Source of the DNA: Bullera alba
Lineage: Eukaryota; Basidiomycota; Tremellomycetes; Tremellales; Bulleraceae
DNA length: 64,000 nucleotides
Assembly (NCBI GenBank): GCA_001600095.1
Contig: BCIX01000004.1
Coordinates: 4,586-68,585, forward strand
Direction: 5' to 3'
The position numbers and the translations under genes are program-made. The notes beneath the pieces were generated by a model that was given only the letters and a program-made list of their open reading frames with translations, was not told the origin of the DNA and did no database searches. Shown here piece after piece: positions 1 to 11,952 of this stretch (positions within the stretch are counted from its first letter, which is position 1; every line of letters starts with the position of its first letter).

Positions 1-724
1 ATTGGTTACTTCATCTACTATTGTCAACTGGCAGGCTACAGTACAGCCATGTCATACAAGCTCAACGTCACGCAGCAAGTACTGAGCACCGTCGGCAACA
101 TCGGCTCGGTGAGTGAGGCACAGAGAGCTCTCGCTGACATCTAGTGGTTCCTCATCGAACGACTCGGTCGACGCTTCTTGACTCTTTGGGGTATGATCGG
201 CCTCACTACTCTGCTTCTTCTCGCCGGAATTACCGCCACATTGGGTACACTTGCTGGTAATCGAGCGACCATCTCTTTCATCCTGGTGTACTGCTGGTAC
301 TACAACCTCACCATCGGAGCGACAAGCTGGGTGGCTGCGAGTGAGATCGGAACTAGTAGATTGCGGAACAAGACAACAGGCTTTGGTCTCGCCGTACAGG
401 GTGCTCTTGCTGTGAGTACTCGAAGACGTCGGAGCTGACAGACAGACGTTCTGGAACTTTGTCCTACCTTTCATGTTCAACCCCAACGCCGGTAATCTTC
501 AAGGCAAAGTCGCTTTTGTTTTCGGTGCAACTTCACTCCTCACCTGCGTTTACACCTTCTACTTCCATCCAGAGACCAAAGGTAGGAGCTTCCAGGAGAT
601 CGACGAGATGTTCCACAAGCGTATTCCGGCGAGAAAGTTCGCCTCGTTTGTCACAGAGGCGGAGACGAGGGCCAAGGCAACCAAGGATGAAGTCGTCGGG
701 ACAGAACAGCTTAGTGCTTGCTAG
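1..724 (+). CDS. Sugar (alpha-glucoside/maltose-type) MFS transporter, 3' part
   Basis: This is the C-terminal half of a sugar-porter MFS protein; the 5' part lies outside the window. Three exons are visible: 1-108, 145-411 and 446-724, joined in frame by two short GTGAG...AG introns. Family signatures are the loop ERLGRR after a transmembrane segment, an ASEIGTSRLRNKTTG segment matching the sugar-porter region before TM11, and PETKGRSFQEIDEMF after TM12, which is the classic PETKG motif. The wording around these motifs is closest to fungal maltose/alpha-glucoside permeases, as I remember the family. It should act at the plasma membrane as a proton-coupled sugar importer. The substrate cannot be settled from this fragment; a general hexose porter is the alternative. 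No sign of damage is seen. Confidence 0.88.
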
Positions 725-2097
725 AGTAGACTCACATTCGGGTCAAATCAGTATGTATAGGGTCATAATCTAACACGACCCCAAGCTATGCTCCAAGGTC
801 GTAGCTTGTGCTAGTACATTTGGCATGCAATCGTGATCAGGACCAGGTCGCATCGATACATGAAGCCGTCCCCCGCCCATCCAGTCTTTTTCCTATGGCC
901 TGTACTTTGTGCTCCATCACATTCGACGTCTACTTGTACCTGGACGAAGTTGTACGGCGATAGTCCCTATACCCCTGATAGTGAGTCCGATGACACGAGA
1001 ACGAGCTGACGTTCCAGCTCCTGGCTGTGAGAGACAATCATGACGGCTAGAACTGACGTCCGTAGCACCCGATGGCCAGCCAGAGATCCCGGAGATACCG
1101 GAGATACCGCAAGACCCGATTGACGCTCGTACTACTGGATGTGTGTGTGAGATGGCTCAAGAGGAAGTGATTCTGGGAGAAGAGTGTAATACGAAATCTT
1201 CTGCTGCGTGTCCGTTTGCTTTGTTTTGGGTACTGTGTAGTGATGTATCTTCTGCTATGACAATGACAACCTGGGAATGTCGCAGCCCGACTAGAGACCC
1301 GTCATACTCGCAGATACATCGTAACCTATCATACCAATATCGTACTACTGAGTTCACCAAGGCTCTATCGGACCGCCGGCACGAACCGGACTCCTCCTCC
1401 GCCGGGCCTAGCTGTACCTTACAGTCAGCATACCCGTCCATTCCCTTGCCGCGGCGAGGGTGAGGCCTGACTAGACTCCGTAGAGTCTCCTGTAGTCGTC
1501 TCTGAAGCTATCAGCTCGGCCGTAGGCGTCGTCATGATGCGGTGAGCGCCGCAGGTCCTATCGCTTATCAGTTGGCCGTCTCTCCTTCCTGATACTCCTT
1601 CGCTCTCCTTCATATCCCTTCATATCCCCGTTGCTATCGCAGCATCGCTAGCGTAATCTATCTGTGCTTGAATCCGGATATTCCCTAATGTACGTACCGC
1701 CCAGAGCCGAAGGGTCAGAGGCCTCGGAGGATCGGACAGGCGGAGGTTACCTCATCGCCATATCCTTATCGGACAACAAGAGCCCGAGCTGATATCTTTA
1801 GCTTTGACGCTACCAGAAGCGACTTGGCACTGGGTCAAAGACCTGAGCAGACCTGAACCAGTGATACTCAGGAGCTCTCAGGCGAATTGCCTCGCTATGC
1901 ATCTCACTCGTCGTGCCTTCCTCTAGGTATTACCGTTCTTCCGCCGAGTCGCTGAGATAGAAACGGTCATCGCCGTACCAAGAGGGCGACAGACTGGCAT
2001 GCTTATCGTCACAGATAAGCGTCCAAGGCATATATGTATCTGACTCTAGGAGCGCTTGGAGATCCAACCTGTGTTCACGACTTTCCATCACAGTATC
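725..2097. other. Intergenic region with promoter of the Dal5-like gene
   Basis: No open segment here has family resemblance or a splice pattern, so I see no gene. The left part is the 3' flank of the sugar transporter. A short 9-bp tandem duplication (GGAGATACC) lies near 1090-1108. The right part is the control region of the MFS gene starting at 2098, with several TTATC/GATA elements, including the palindromic pair annotated separately. Confidence 0.6.
2001..2020. promoter_or_regulatory. Palindromic GATA-factor site
   Basis: GCTTATC at 2001-2007 and its exact reverse complement GATAAGC at 2014-2020 face each other across 6 nt, ending 77 nt before the ATG of the Dal5-like transporter. Paired HGATAR sites are the known targets of fungal nitrogen-catabolite GATA activators (AreA/Gat1 class). 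Control of this gene by nitrogen source is an inference from family and position. Confidence 0.55.
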
Positions 2098-4433
2098 ATG
2101 TCAACCTTGCACTACGACGACAAAGGCCACCCGGTTGCAGCTCCAATCGAGTCTGCGGAAGACCAGACCAGCGAGAAGAAGCTCGATGTCTACGAGACCA
2201 ACGTCCAGATCAAGCTGGCTGAAGATGAGTGAGTCTTCTGTAAACTACTCGTAATACCGAGCTGAACCTGGGCCAGAATCATCGACCCTGCCGAGTACTC
2301 TGATGAGGAGTACAAGAAGATTCTTCGCAAGGTCGACTTCATCCTCCTCCCCTTGATGTGGTGGTGCTACGGTATCCAGCAGACTGATAAAACCGGACTG
2401 GGAACTATGGTGAGTTGAGTAGATATATCGCTAGCGAGGCGCTGATCATCGTAGAACCTCTACGGCTTGCAAAAGGATACTGGAATGGTGGGCAATCAGT
2501 ACAGTCTGCTCACCGTCGTCTTCTGTGAGTTCAACGGTATTGTAAATTTGCTGGTCTATTGACACCGTCATGATAGATGTCGCATACGCTATCTTTGAGG
2601 TAGGTCAGGCGGCTTACTGTATGTCCGTTTGTTAATCACTCGCAGTTTCCATCAAATGTTGTTCTCCAACGATTCAGTGAGTAACATCTTTGCGATTTGA
2701 AGCTGAGCCCTTCGAAGACATGGGCAAGTGCTTGACGGTGTACATGTTTTGCTGGGGCGTCATTGTCCTCGCTCAAGCCTTCTTGAATACTTGGGCTCCT
2801 TTCATGGCACTGGTAAGTGTGTCTGTACTGTGTGAATCGGTGAAGCTGACTCGAGCGAATAGCGTTTCCTACAAGGAGCCTTCGAGGTAAGTTATACCAT
2901 TCTACCCTACAAACGCCCCTCACCCTCCGTCAGTGTACCATCAGTCCAGGTTTCAACCTCATCATCGCCAATTGGTACACGACACGTGAACACTCTTCTC
3001 GGTCCTTGGTATTCCAGTCTGCCAATGCGGGTTGGGGAGTCGTTGTCGATTTGACCATGTATGGTATCGCTCAGAACGCCAACAAACATCCTGGAGGTTT
3101 TGCTGCTTGGCGAGGCATCTCCGCGTTCTTGGGAGGACAGACTTTGCTGGCCGCTGCAATCGCTTGGTTCATGCTTGGTACACCAAACGAGGTCAGATGG
3201 CTGAGTGCTAGGGAGAAGTCGGTCGCCAATGCTCGAATCCTGTCCAACAACGCCGGTACCGATCTGACCGGGAAGAAGGAGTGGAAATGGAGCCAGGTCA
3301 GAGAAGCTTTCCTCGACCCGGTGCTCTATTTCCAGTTTGTCAACGCTTTCCTCAACTGTGTTGTGAGTTTCTTTGATACTTTCGACAGGCGAAGAACTCA
3401 CGATGACAGATCAACGGGTCTCTTACCACCTTTGGAACTGTCGTCAATCGTTCGTTTGGCTTTACCGAGTCGGAGGTCATCTTGTACGGTATCCCCAGGA
3501 ATGTCGTATCGGTATGTCACATCCATGTTCGGGCTGTCCATCTGCTCACCTATTCAGGTGTTATATTTCGCCGCGGTCGGCTACACATCTCTGCGATTTG
3601 TCAACATCCGGTGAGTCAACCATCCCCATCGAGTACTGATGAACGTTTAGTATGTACTGGATGATGGTATCGGCGGTCTTCCCCTTCATTGGCGTAAGTC
3701 TCTTCGTCAGTCCATGTGAGGTATACTGATCCTAGGTCTTTAGCTTCTGGTGATCGCGCTTCTCCCCTCCGACGAGCGCTTCCGATGGGTGAAGTGGGGC
3801 ATGTACATGATGACAGTAACGTGAGTAGTCCATGATAGGATGAGCGCTGATCTGGTCGTAGATTCGTCATTTGTCTCTTCTCTGCTTGGGCGTTGATCAG
3901 CTCGAACACTGCCGGGAGGACTAAGCGAAGTGTGATCAGTAGTATGACTTTCATCGCTTACTGGTGAGTTGTCTGTGGATCTTCGATAGTCCGTCGCTCA
4001 CTCAGCTTCAGCACCGGTAACATTGGTGAGGAATCCCACACTTGACTCGCGAGTAGTTGCTGACAGTTACATGGTGTAGCTGGATCCCAGATCATGAAAG
4101 GTATGTGTGATCGGTCCTCCCTCTCGTAGACTTGGGTCTGACTCCTGCATAGCCAAAGACGCCCCTCGATACATCCCCGGTACTATCGTCATGGCGGTGT
4201 GTATGGCCGTCGAGGTGGCTACGATCTTCTCCTGGAGGTGTTGGCTAGTGTATCAGAACAAGAAGAAGGATGCCGAGATCGCCCAGATGGGATTGACCGC
4301 TGAGGAGATTGAGCGACGAGGTCAGGAGATGGGCGCAAACGACATCACTGATATGAAGAATCCTTTCTTCAAGTAAGCACTTTGACAATCTAGGACGGAT
4401 CTGTCGCTCACGATTTACAGGTACGCCATGTAA
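2098..4433 (+). CDS. Allantoate-permease-like (Dal5/ACS family) MFS transporter
   Basis: The protein starts at the ATG at 2098, has a hydrophilic acidic N-terminus, and then shows the order of the anion:cation symporter family: RKVDFILLPLMWWCYGIQQTDKTGLG in TM1 (Dal5-like LxWxxYxLxxxDKxxLG), a TM4-5 region with RFLQGAFECTISPGF and WYTTREH, a long TM6-7 loop, and a C-terminal tail with ITDMKNPFFKYAM. About fifteen introns break it up. The last one (donor at about 4374) leaves a tiny terminal exon, 4421-4433, coding only the final residues and stop; reading straight through would end the protein four residues early. These proteins import allantoate, ureidosuccinate, nicotinate or similar small acids with protons at the plasma membrane. 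The exact substrate is unknown. The GATA palindrome upstream fits a role in nitrogen scavenging. Confidence 0.9.
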
Positions 4434-4823
4434 GCAGTGAACGGTCAAGTAATCAGCGTGGAGATATGCTGGAGTTGTAGTCAGCTTGAGTAGAAGAAGA
4501 GAGACGAGTGCGCGACTCACCTTCGAACGAAAGTGTAGAAGATATAGATGAGGTTTTTTCAGTGTCAAGTAGTAACGATGAATGCGCAAACAGTTGTAGA
4601 TGCTTCGAAAGGCCTTGCAGCTTGCTCTCTGGCAACAAACTCGCTTGGAAGTTGGACTAAGGTTGGGAATGAGTGACAGTGCTGTGATCGATAGTGCAGT
4701 TGATGGTCGAGCCGGTTCTTCATAGGCATTAGAATGGTCGTTCCTTCTCTCGGTCATGTATCTCCCATCGCCTCAACATCTGTCCATTCTGCGTCATCCC
4801 ATGCATGAATCCAACATCTGCCC
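4434..4823. other. Intergenic, convergent 3' ends
   Basis: This stretch separates the end of the Dal5-like gene from the end of the small minus-strand gene. It should hold both 3' UTRs. Open frames here are short or lie across the real gene end and show no family signal. Confidence 0.5.
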
Positions 4824-5120
4824 TCAATCGCATAGATCCTGCAAGCCCTTCTCCACCTCGCTCGCCTGCATGGCCTTGTCTAGCAAGTCATCCACCTGAT
4901 CCTTGGACTCTCCTCGAGCTTTGGCCTCTTTCCAGGCATCGTATGCTGCTTTGGAGGCTTCGGCGGCTTGAGCTATCTGAGCTTTCTCGGAACTGGAGGG
5001 AATGGGAGGGCGAGACATAAGTCAGTCGATGTCGTGAAGGAGAAGTCCGGTGGTCGAGGCTCACTCCGAGTACACCTTGAGCGGGTTTTCCGGACCCGTG
5101 GTTGCGCTTGTAGATGGCAT
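4824..5120 (-). CDS. Small conserved-looking protein, 74 aa, unknown function
   Basis: Two exons join cleanly: 5065-5120 and 4824-4992, with a GTGAGC donor, a CTGAC branch site and a CTCCAG acceptor. The spliced frame gives a 74-residue protein. The start ATG (5118-5120) is the first in frame after an upstream stop. The protein has a short N-terminus with TTGPENPLKVYS, then a highly charged, Ala/Lys/Glu/Asp-rich and probably fully helical body ending in LQDLCD. There is no signal peptide or membrane segment. The coding case rests on an exact splice junction and on amphipathic helical composition. I do not recognise the family. It could also be the last part of a longer gene whose upstream exons I failed to join. 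Confidence 0.55.
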
Positions 5121-5389
5121 GGCGTATGTACGGTGTTCCACGGACGGAAGAGCAAGCGATCAGGTAGTTGTCAAAGACATTGACGAGATCGCGACCAAGA
5201 AGCGGTCTCGAGAGTGCTAGCCACCAAACACAGCGAGGAGGAAATTTGATTCCGAGGTGCCCACGTGGCCGACCAGGCGACCAGAACTCGACAGACGACT
5301 CTTGACGCCGTTGACTCTGGCTACTCTCCAGCAACCCGTATTCTTCAGGTATCGGAACTTGGATGGACATGATTTGTCTCTCTCCCGCA

Positions 5390-5916
5390 TCACCACGAGA
5401 CTATCTCGCTACTGTCAACGAAATCTTCGATCCCCTCCCGGATTACGACCTCCTTATCTCGACCAATCTTTTTGAAAACGTCCGACAGCTTCTCGACGAC
5501 ATGACCTTGGATCACTGCAATAGCTGAACCGGACGTTGACTTGAACAACGGACTATATCGCGTGATGAAGCTCTACTGGGAACTGGGATCAGCACTCAGT
5601 GCATACCGACGAATACCGCTGCGAGCTGCAACAAGATCTCCGGTCTGTGTCTCAGTCAAGATGACGGACCGAGGTGATATGGCGCAATTGCTCTGCTCGC
5701 TTAAGCATAACTCTAGAGTGCTCTTGTGTTCGAAATCTGCTGATCGATCCTAGGATGACAATCCTCAACTTCGGGATATGCTGGGGTATCCTGGAGCCGC
5801 TTCATATCACAGATCACACCCATACCCGACAATAAAGCCATCTGACCCGAAGTCTGACCTGCCAAGGATTCAATAACACAGTTCCACAGCCCCTCAACCG
5901 ACAATCTCATCATCAT
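5390..5916 (-). CDS. Unresolved small gene or decaying gene, unknown function
   Basis: A minus-strand reading frame of about 180 codons (5390-5749) is interrupted by just one TAG at 5573-5575, and an upstream open segment in another frame begins with three ATGs at 5908-5916. A model with an intron from about 5822 to about 5737 (GTGTGA or GTATGG donor, CAGCAG acceptor) and a 54-nt intron covering the TAG keeps the frame and gives a protein of about 130-140 aa. The central part contains TGDLVAARSGIRR, the C-terminal part AIAVIQGHVVEKLSDVFKK. I recognise no family. Because both junctions have alternatives, it may instead be a pseudogene. It is divergent from the OPT gene starting at 6210. Confidence 0.35.
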
Positions 5917-6209
5917 CGCGACATTAAGGGCTGGGTCCTGTCTTGTACGACGCACCCACTTCAACCCGACCTCTCAGCAATGGATCGGAGTCGACCGACT
6001 TCGAAGTCCTTGCTGCTATTTTTAGGCGCTAGTCGATAAGTGATTCTCCATCCGAGATAACGACATCTCACGTATGAGATACCAGCTCTGTGAGAGGAGT
6101 ATCATATCGCGGTAGACCGGTATGGCGCAATCTCAGTCTACTGTACCAGTAGGCATATATTGATACGTGATCCGCGGTGAGTTGGACAACCATCATCCAC
6201 CTCATCGCC

Positions 6210-9034
6210 ATGTCTCCGCTTGTCTACCAACGAGGGGACGATTCTCCACCCCCCAAAACCGATGCTGAACTTTCCAACAGCGATGATCTCGAAGGCAAAG
6301 GACTAGACTCCCAGGCCGCAGATGTCGAACTTCAGTACATCGACGAGAAAAGCGGTTTCACATCCCAATCTGCACTTGTGGAGCTCACTCCATTGGAAGC
6401 TCTGAAGGCAAATGTCGATGGAGACCAATCACCTTGTGAGTCTCTCATGATAGTGTTGCGCTGACTTCTAGTTCCCGAGGTCGCGGCATGTGTATCGAAC
6501 ACAGATGACCCGTCAATCGCGTGCAATAGTGAGTCCACGCCAATGATGAGAGCTTACGATCAGCTGTGCGAGCGTGGATACTCCTCACCATATTTGTCAT
6601 CCTCTTCAGTGGGGTGAACACCTTCTTCGGTCTAAGGTCAGTCGACTGATGTCAGTAGAAAGGCAGCATACGTCTAACATCTGTCTTAGGTATCCTTCAC
6701 TCACCATCGGCTATGTCGTCGCGCAGCTTCTGGTATTCCCCATTGGTCGAGCATGGGAGCTTCTGCCTCGATGGAGAGTGCCCCTCGGACCGTTCACTTT
6801 CGACGTCAACCCAGGCCGATTCACCATCAAGGAGCACGCTCTCATTGTGATCTGCGTCAACCTTACCGCTGCCACTCCTTATGCGATGGGAGCAGCCGTT
6901 GCGACTATCAGTCCTGTCTTTTGGGGTAGAGACTTTGGACCTGGTTGGCTTTTCCTCTACTTTTTCACATCTCAAGGTCTTGGTTTCGGCATTGCTGGTT
7001 TGGCAAGACGATGGCTTGTGTATCCAGGTACGTCACCTCCTCTTTCTGGCGCATCACCTCAGCTAACATCAACAGCTGCACTGACCTGGCCCGCCTCCCT
7101 TGCGTCCACGGTGCTCTTCCGAGCACTACACGAGCCTCAGGAGCGATCACTTGCCAACGGATGGAGAGTGTCTCGATACCGATTCTTCATCTACGTCACT
7201 CTATTCGCTTTCGTTTTGTTCTGGTTTCCAGACTACCTATGGACAACAACCAGCTCTTTCGCTTTCATCACCTGGATTGCGCCGAAGAACCAGAAAGTGA
7301 ACACGATTTTCGGCATGTCATCGGGCCTCGGTTTATTGCCTTTGTCGATCGATTGGACGCAGATGACCTATGCTGGTGCCCCTCTGACCAGTGAGTCTGT
7401 TTTGCTGGACTTCTGCTGACAGTCTAGCACCTTTCTACATTACCTGCAATGCCTTTGCCGTGGTAGCGATCTTCTTCCTCTTCCTTTCGCCCATCCTATA
7501 CTACAGCAATGTCTGGAACTCGGCATAGTGAGTGAGAACGATATGTATGAGCTAACATGCCAGTCTACCGCTGCTCTCGAGTAACTCCTACGACAATACC
7601 GGCGCGACATACAACATCACCAAAGTCGTCGATCAGCACAAGGACTTCGTTCTGGCCAAATACGAAGCCTACTCGCCCATGTACATTCCCATGAGCTACT
7701 CGCTTTCGTACGCTCTATCCTTCGCCGCGGTCACTGCTCTTGTGGTACACACATACCTCTACAATCGGAAGGAGATCTGGGCACGACTGAAGAATGCCTC
7801 GCATGGAGGTGAAGACATCCACCGACGACTCATGAGGGCATACCCCGAAGTGCCGGATTGGTGGTATATGGTCTTGACGGTAGTAGTCCTGGGGCTGGGC
7901 ATCCTGACCACCTCTTATTGGGACACACAGCTACCATGGTGGGGATTCATTGTCTTCTGCTTCGGTTGGTGCGTGGTACTACTCGTGCCGGAAGGTATAC
8001 TCGAGGGAACCACAAATCAGAGGATGTGAGTCACAGAACCAGTACATCGGCTGATAGCCAGTTTCTTGAACATTATCACCGAACTGGTGGCAGGATATGT
8101 CTTCCCGGGCAAAGCGATCGCGAATATGATGGTCAAGTGAGTCATCTAAACATTGTTTGTGACTGACGACTCAGAACCTACGGTTACAACTCTGTCAAGC
8201 ACGGCATGGACTTTTCGATGGACCAAAAGCTTGGCCAGTATATGAAGATTCCACCCCGAGTGCTATTTGCGGGACAGATCTACGCTACTCTGTTGGCGAG
8301 CATGACATCTACGGGTGTCTTGACATGGATGATGGGGCAGTGAGTACCTCCGCTCTTCGGAGTGCTAACGTCCTTCAGCATCGAGAATCTATGCTCTCCG
8401 AAGAACACTGACAGGTTCACCTGTAATGGCGCGAGTGAGTTCGATTGAGTCGACGTGATGGCTTGCAGCACTGACACCGCTGTGTAGAGGTCACGTACCA
8501 GGCTTCGCTGATTTGGGGCACCATCGGTCCTCAGAGAATGTTCCAGTCAGGTCAAGTATACAACGCGATCATGTACTTCTTCATCATTGGGTAAGTTCTG
8601 ATCTGGCGATACACAACCTGACCTATAGTCCCGTTGTCACATTTGGCGCTTGGCTCCTGTTTAGGCGATACCCCAACTCGTGGATCCGCTATGTCAACGT
8701 ACCCATCTTCTTCAATGCTGCGGGCAACATTCCACCAGCTTCGACCACTCAGTACTCGCTTTGGTTCATCGTCGGCTTCTTCTTCAACTATCTCATCCGC
8801 AAGCGAGCATTCGACTGGTGGAAGCGATACAACTACCTCACGTCGGCGGCGATGGATACAGGTACGGCTTTGGCGACGATCATCATCTTCTTCGCGTTCA
8901 GCTACACTGGTATCAAGCTGTCATGGTGGGGTAACAACGTCGGAGCCGGCACGATGGACAAGCTAGCCACACCATGGCTGTCACTCAAGGGTACAAACAT
9001 GACACACTTTGGCAAGGCAGTGGGGGAGTTCTGA
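6210..9034 (+). CDS. Oligopeptide transporter (OPT family)
   Basis: After an acidic cytosolic N-terminus the protein is almost entirely membrane-embedded, with about 12-16 hydrophobic segments. It carries the two hallmark motifs of the fungal/plant PT clade of [13 protein letters not shown] (NPG motif, in the segment coded near 6805-6840) and MKIPPR (KIPPR motif, near 8240-8260). About ten short introns interrupt it. The first ATG of the frame that continues into the OPT body is at 6210. OPT proteins import tetra/pentapeptides, glutathione or metal-ligand complexes with protons at the plasma membrane. A paralogue is encoded at 22341-25202. Two GATA elements (near 6034 and 6056) lie upstream, compatible with nitrogen control. 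Substrate choice between peptide and metal-siderophore analogue is open. Confidence 0.93.
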
Positions 9035-9470
9035 GCCAGGAGATGATAGTATCTTGCTGTATAGAGACGATGTATAGATCATGAAAATGTCACCTTTGGG
9101 GAAGACGCTGTCGAGAACTGTGCGAGCCATATTCCGAGTTGTCCTCTGAGCTCTTGAGCTGGTCACATTGCCCGGATCCAGGTGCCCGCAAAGCTGGGTC
9201 TCCGATCATGGCACTATCACTCCCGAGGCAATTCATGGCCTCGAGGTCTAGGAGTCTGGCCAGTAGTTGTTGACGGTCTTGCCCACAAAAATGCAGGCGG
9301 CCCGGTGACCACAAAGACGATCCGCATGAGGTACTCCGTGATCACATCGGGCGCGAGAATGCAGAGTTACTGTCATACTGAATTCATAGTGACTACCTTC
9401 TGATACTAACACGCGTAGCTTGGCCCTTGTAGTACAAACCATCACATCTTCCCCACCACGACAACAACGT
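9035..9470. other. Intergenic, convergent 3' ends
   Basis: This is the space between the stop of the OPT gene and the stop of the minus-strand sugar transporter. It contains the 3' UTRs; I see no gene or repeat in it. Confidence 0.55.
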
Positions 9471-11515
9471 TCAAGCGGCAGTCAACTGTCGCTGTTCCCT
9501 GGCTCTCTGCCTGGCAGCGGCAGCTAGCTCGAAACTCCTCTGCTTGGGTTTCTTCGCCACGAAGACGTCTTCCATCTCCTCCAAAGACAGTTGCTTGGTC
9601 TCAACAGCGAATGTCCAGATGGTGATGAATCCGACAATATCCCAAGCCATGAAGATGAAGTAGGCTGTGGGGCGAAAGATGTCAGATACGCGCTACCGAT
9701 AGGATATACAGACGGGTCACTCACTGATGTAGCCAATAGCTCCGAGAGCGGGAGGGAGACCGAAGGTGTTGATCATGGAGACGGCGTTGGTGCACCAACC
9801 CTGCAGGGAGAGTCCCTTGGCTCGGTTCTCGTAGGTGAGGACTTCGGCCGGGTATAGACCCCTAAAAGATTTGATCAGCGGACGAACTTGGAGGGGAGGC
9901 CAGTTGAGGTCAACTCACTGAAGAGGGGTGAAACCGAAGGAGAAGGTCACCATGAAGAGGACTATCAAATGTCAGCGTCGATCATATGGTATAATCATGT
10001 GTACTCACAGATGAAGCTAATACCGGCGTCGGCTCGGGTCTTGCTCTCTTCGCCCGCGGGGGATAGAAGCGATCCGACGATGCACATGCCGACGGCGGCA
10101 CATCCGATACCAGTGAGCAGGAGCTTTCGTCGGCCAACGTGATCAACAATGGCAGAACCTACAGCAGTCAGCACAAGCAGGGTAAGAACGAGTATAAAGG
10201 ACTTACCCGACAAAGCACCGATCATCGATGTACAACTGTTCACCAAGTTCAACTCTCGCTGCCTGTTTCGGTCGGTGATACCGGCGAGTCCGAGAAGGAC
10301 GGGAAGGAAGTCTAAGATCGTCAGCGGGAGAGTCATCGGAGAGGGTGAAGCGACTCACAGGTGATCATACCGTTACCAGCCAACTGACCCCAGCAGGAGA
10401 TCATAAAACACAAGCCGAATCTGTATCGGTTGGAAGGCGTGTCGAACAGGCACTTGAAGTTCCAAGGCCTTCGGTCCTGTCCGTCGATAGAAATGCTCTC
10501 CTCGATCTCCTGGACCTGTAGCTGAATGAGGGGCGAGTTGACATCACCGTCCTTCGAGTGGTATCGTGCCAAGATGGCAATAGCCTCGTCCTTCCTGCCT
10601 CGGGCGTAGAGCCATCGGGGAGACTCGTAGATGAAGAGGATGAAGGCGACGTTGATGACAGCTGGGGCACATTGTAGGTAGAGGCATGTCCTCCAAGAGG
10701 CATCTGAGGTGAGCTTTCCGAGGGGGATGGCGACTCCGGTAGCAAGGATCTGACCGACTATGTCAGGATTAGCGTGACATCCACCGGAAGCATCAGTGCG
10801 ACATACCATAGTAGAACGAGTTCAAGACACCCATGTAACGACCTCGGGATCGTGGCGAAGTGATTTCCGTCATGTAGGTCTTGGCGGACAGCGCTGCCGT
10901 CGAACAGCCGAATCCAGTGAGCCATCGTCCACCCAAGAGCATAGACATCGACTTTGAGTTGGCGGAGATGATGGCTCCAATGCTGATAGTGTCAGTCACA
11001 GCACAGGTTGGTCTGAACTCACATGAGCAGAGTGTTTCCGTATGCCATAGAGTATCGTCTACCGATGAGATCGGGAAGAATGATGTTGGGGAAGAAAGCG
11101 CAAACACCACCGACGGTGTAGATACCCTGATGATTAGCGAATGTCGCACTATAGTATCACTCACAAAGACAATACCAGTACCCTTGGTAGCGGACTCGAG
11201 GCCGAAGAAGTTCTGGAAAGTCCGCATAGAGTTGACCGAGGACATGATGGTAGTGTCGAAACCGGTATCGCACGAGTTGACAATGACAACCATGCAGGTC
11301 ATGAAGAAGCAGAGGTATCGGTAGGAGGCCAATGCTGGTCCGGGGTCGGCGTCGTAGGCCACTCGGAGAGCAGTAGCTCGATCCTCTGCGCTCATGTGAG
11401 CGAAGTTGGAGGGGTCGGCGGCGATGTCACCCTTCTGCTCATAGTGGGTGACCTCTTCCTTCTCCCCGAGTCCAGAGTCGGAGCCATCGTGAAGCGTTGT
11501 GTCTTTGTTCGGCAT
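9471..11515 (-). CDS. Sugar-porter MFS transporter, lactose-permease-like
   Basis: This is a complete sugar-porter protein read from the ATG at 11513-11515 to a stop at 9471-9473. The N-terminus is about 95 hydrophilic residues with YEQKGD and AYDADPGPA. The TM1 region CDTGFDTTIMSSV matches the lactose/hexose permease group. The loop DLIGRRYSM follows TM2, TEITSPRSRGR follows TM4, YESPRWLYARGR follows TM6, DHVGRRKLLL is in the TM8-9 loop, and VETKQLSLEEMEDVF takes the place of PETKG at the end of TM12. Several short introns interrupt it. The C-terminal tail is Arg/Gln/Ala-rich and cytosolic. The likely role is proton-coupled uptake of a disaccharide or hexose; Lac12/Lacp-like is the closest recalled group, but substrate is an inference. 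It is transcribed away from the Dal5-like gene at 13613. Confidence 0.9.
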
Positions 11516-11933
11516 GGTGTATGTCGTGGAAGAGTTGGTGATGTAAGAAGAAGACGACGACTAGGATCTACATGGTTCATCTTATACGCTGAGCAGCTTG
11601 CCTCTGCTACCTTGTGCCATCTCTCGTCTACTTCGGGCCGTTTAGACCCATCTCGGGTGGGGTATCAGGGCGTATCAGTGACCCAACCCAGCTCGATTGC
11701 CACACAACACGGTGGATACAGGACTTGAGCCGTAGAGGATGATTGCTCATGAGCCCGAGAAGATTACGGCTAGAAGCGGAGGTTTATCCGCCCAGTGCGT
11801 GATTTCTGGGACTCCGAGTGGGGGGACTGGCTTGGCGCGCGGGGCATTACGGTGCTCCGCTTGGGCCTCACGCGTATCGATTCTGGGAGGCGTTTCATCT
11901 TCGGACCTTATTAGACCTTGGCACCATGTACTG

Positions 11934-11952
11934 GGTCGAACCTGGTCGAACC
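11934..11952. repeat. GGTCGAACC direct repeat, 10-bp period
   Basis: Two identical 9-mers start at 11934 and 11944. Spacing of one helical turn would put two bound proteins on the same DNA face. It lies about 420 nt upstream of the minus-strand sugar transporter start. Function is not known. Confidence 0.35.

Noticed and set aside
2907..3401. Antisense open frame of 164 codons in the first Dal5-like gene
   Set aside because: Complement of conserved MFS exons; the plus strand carries the family motifs.
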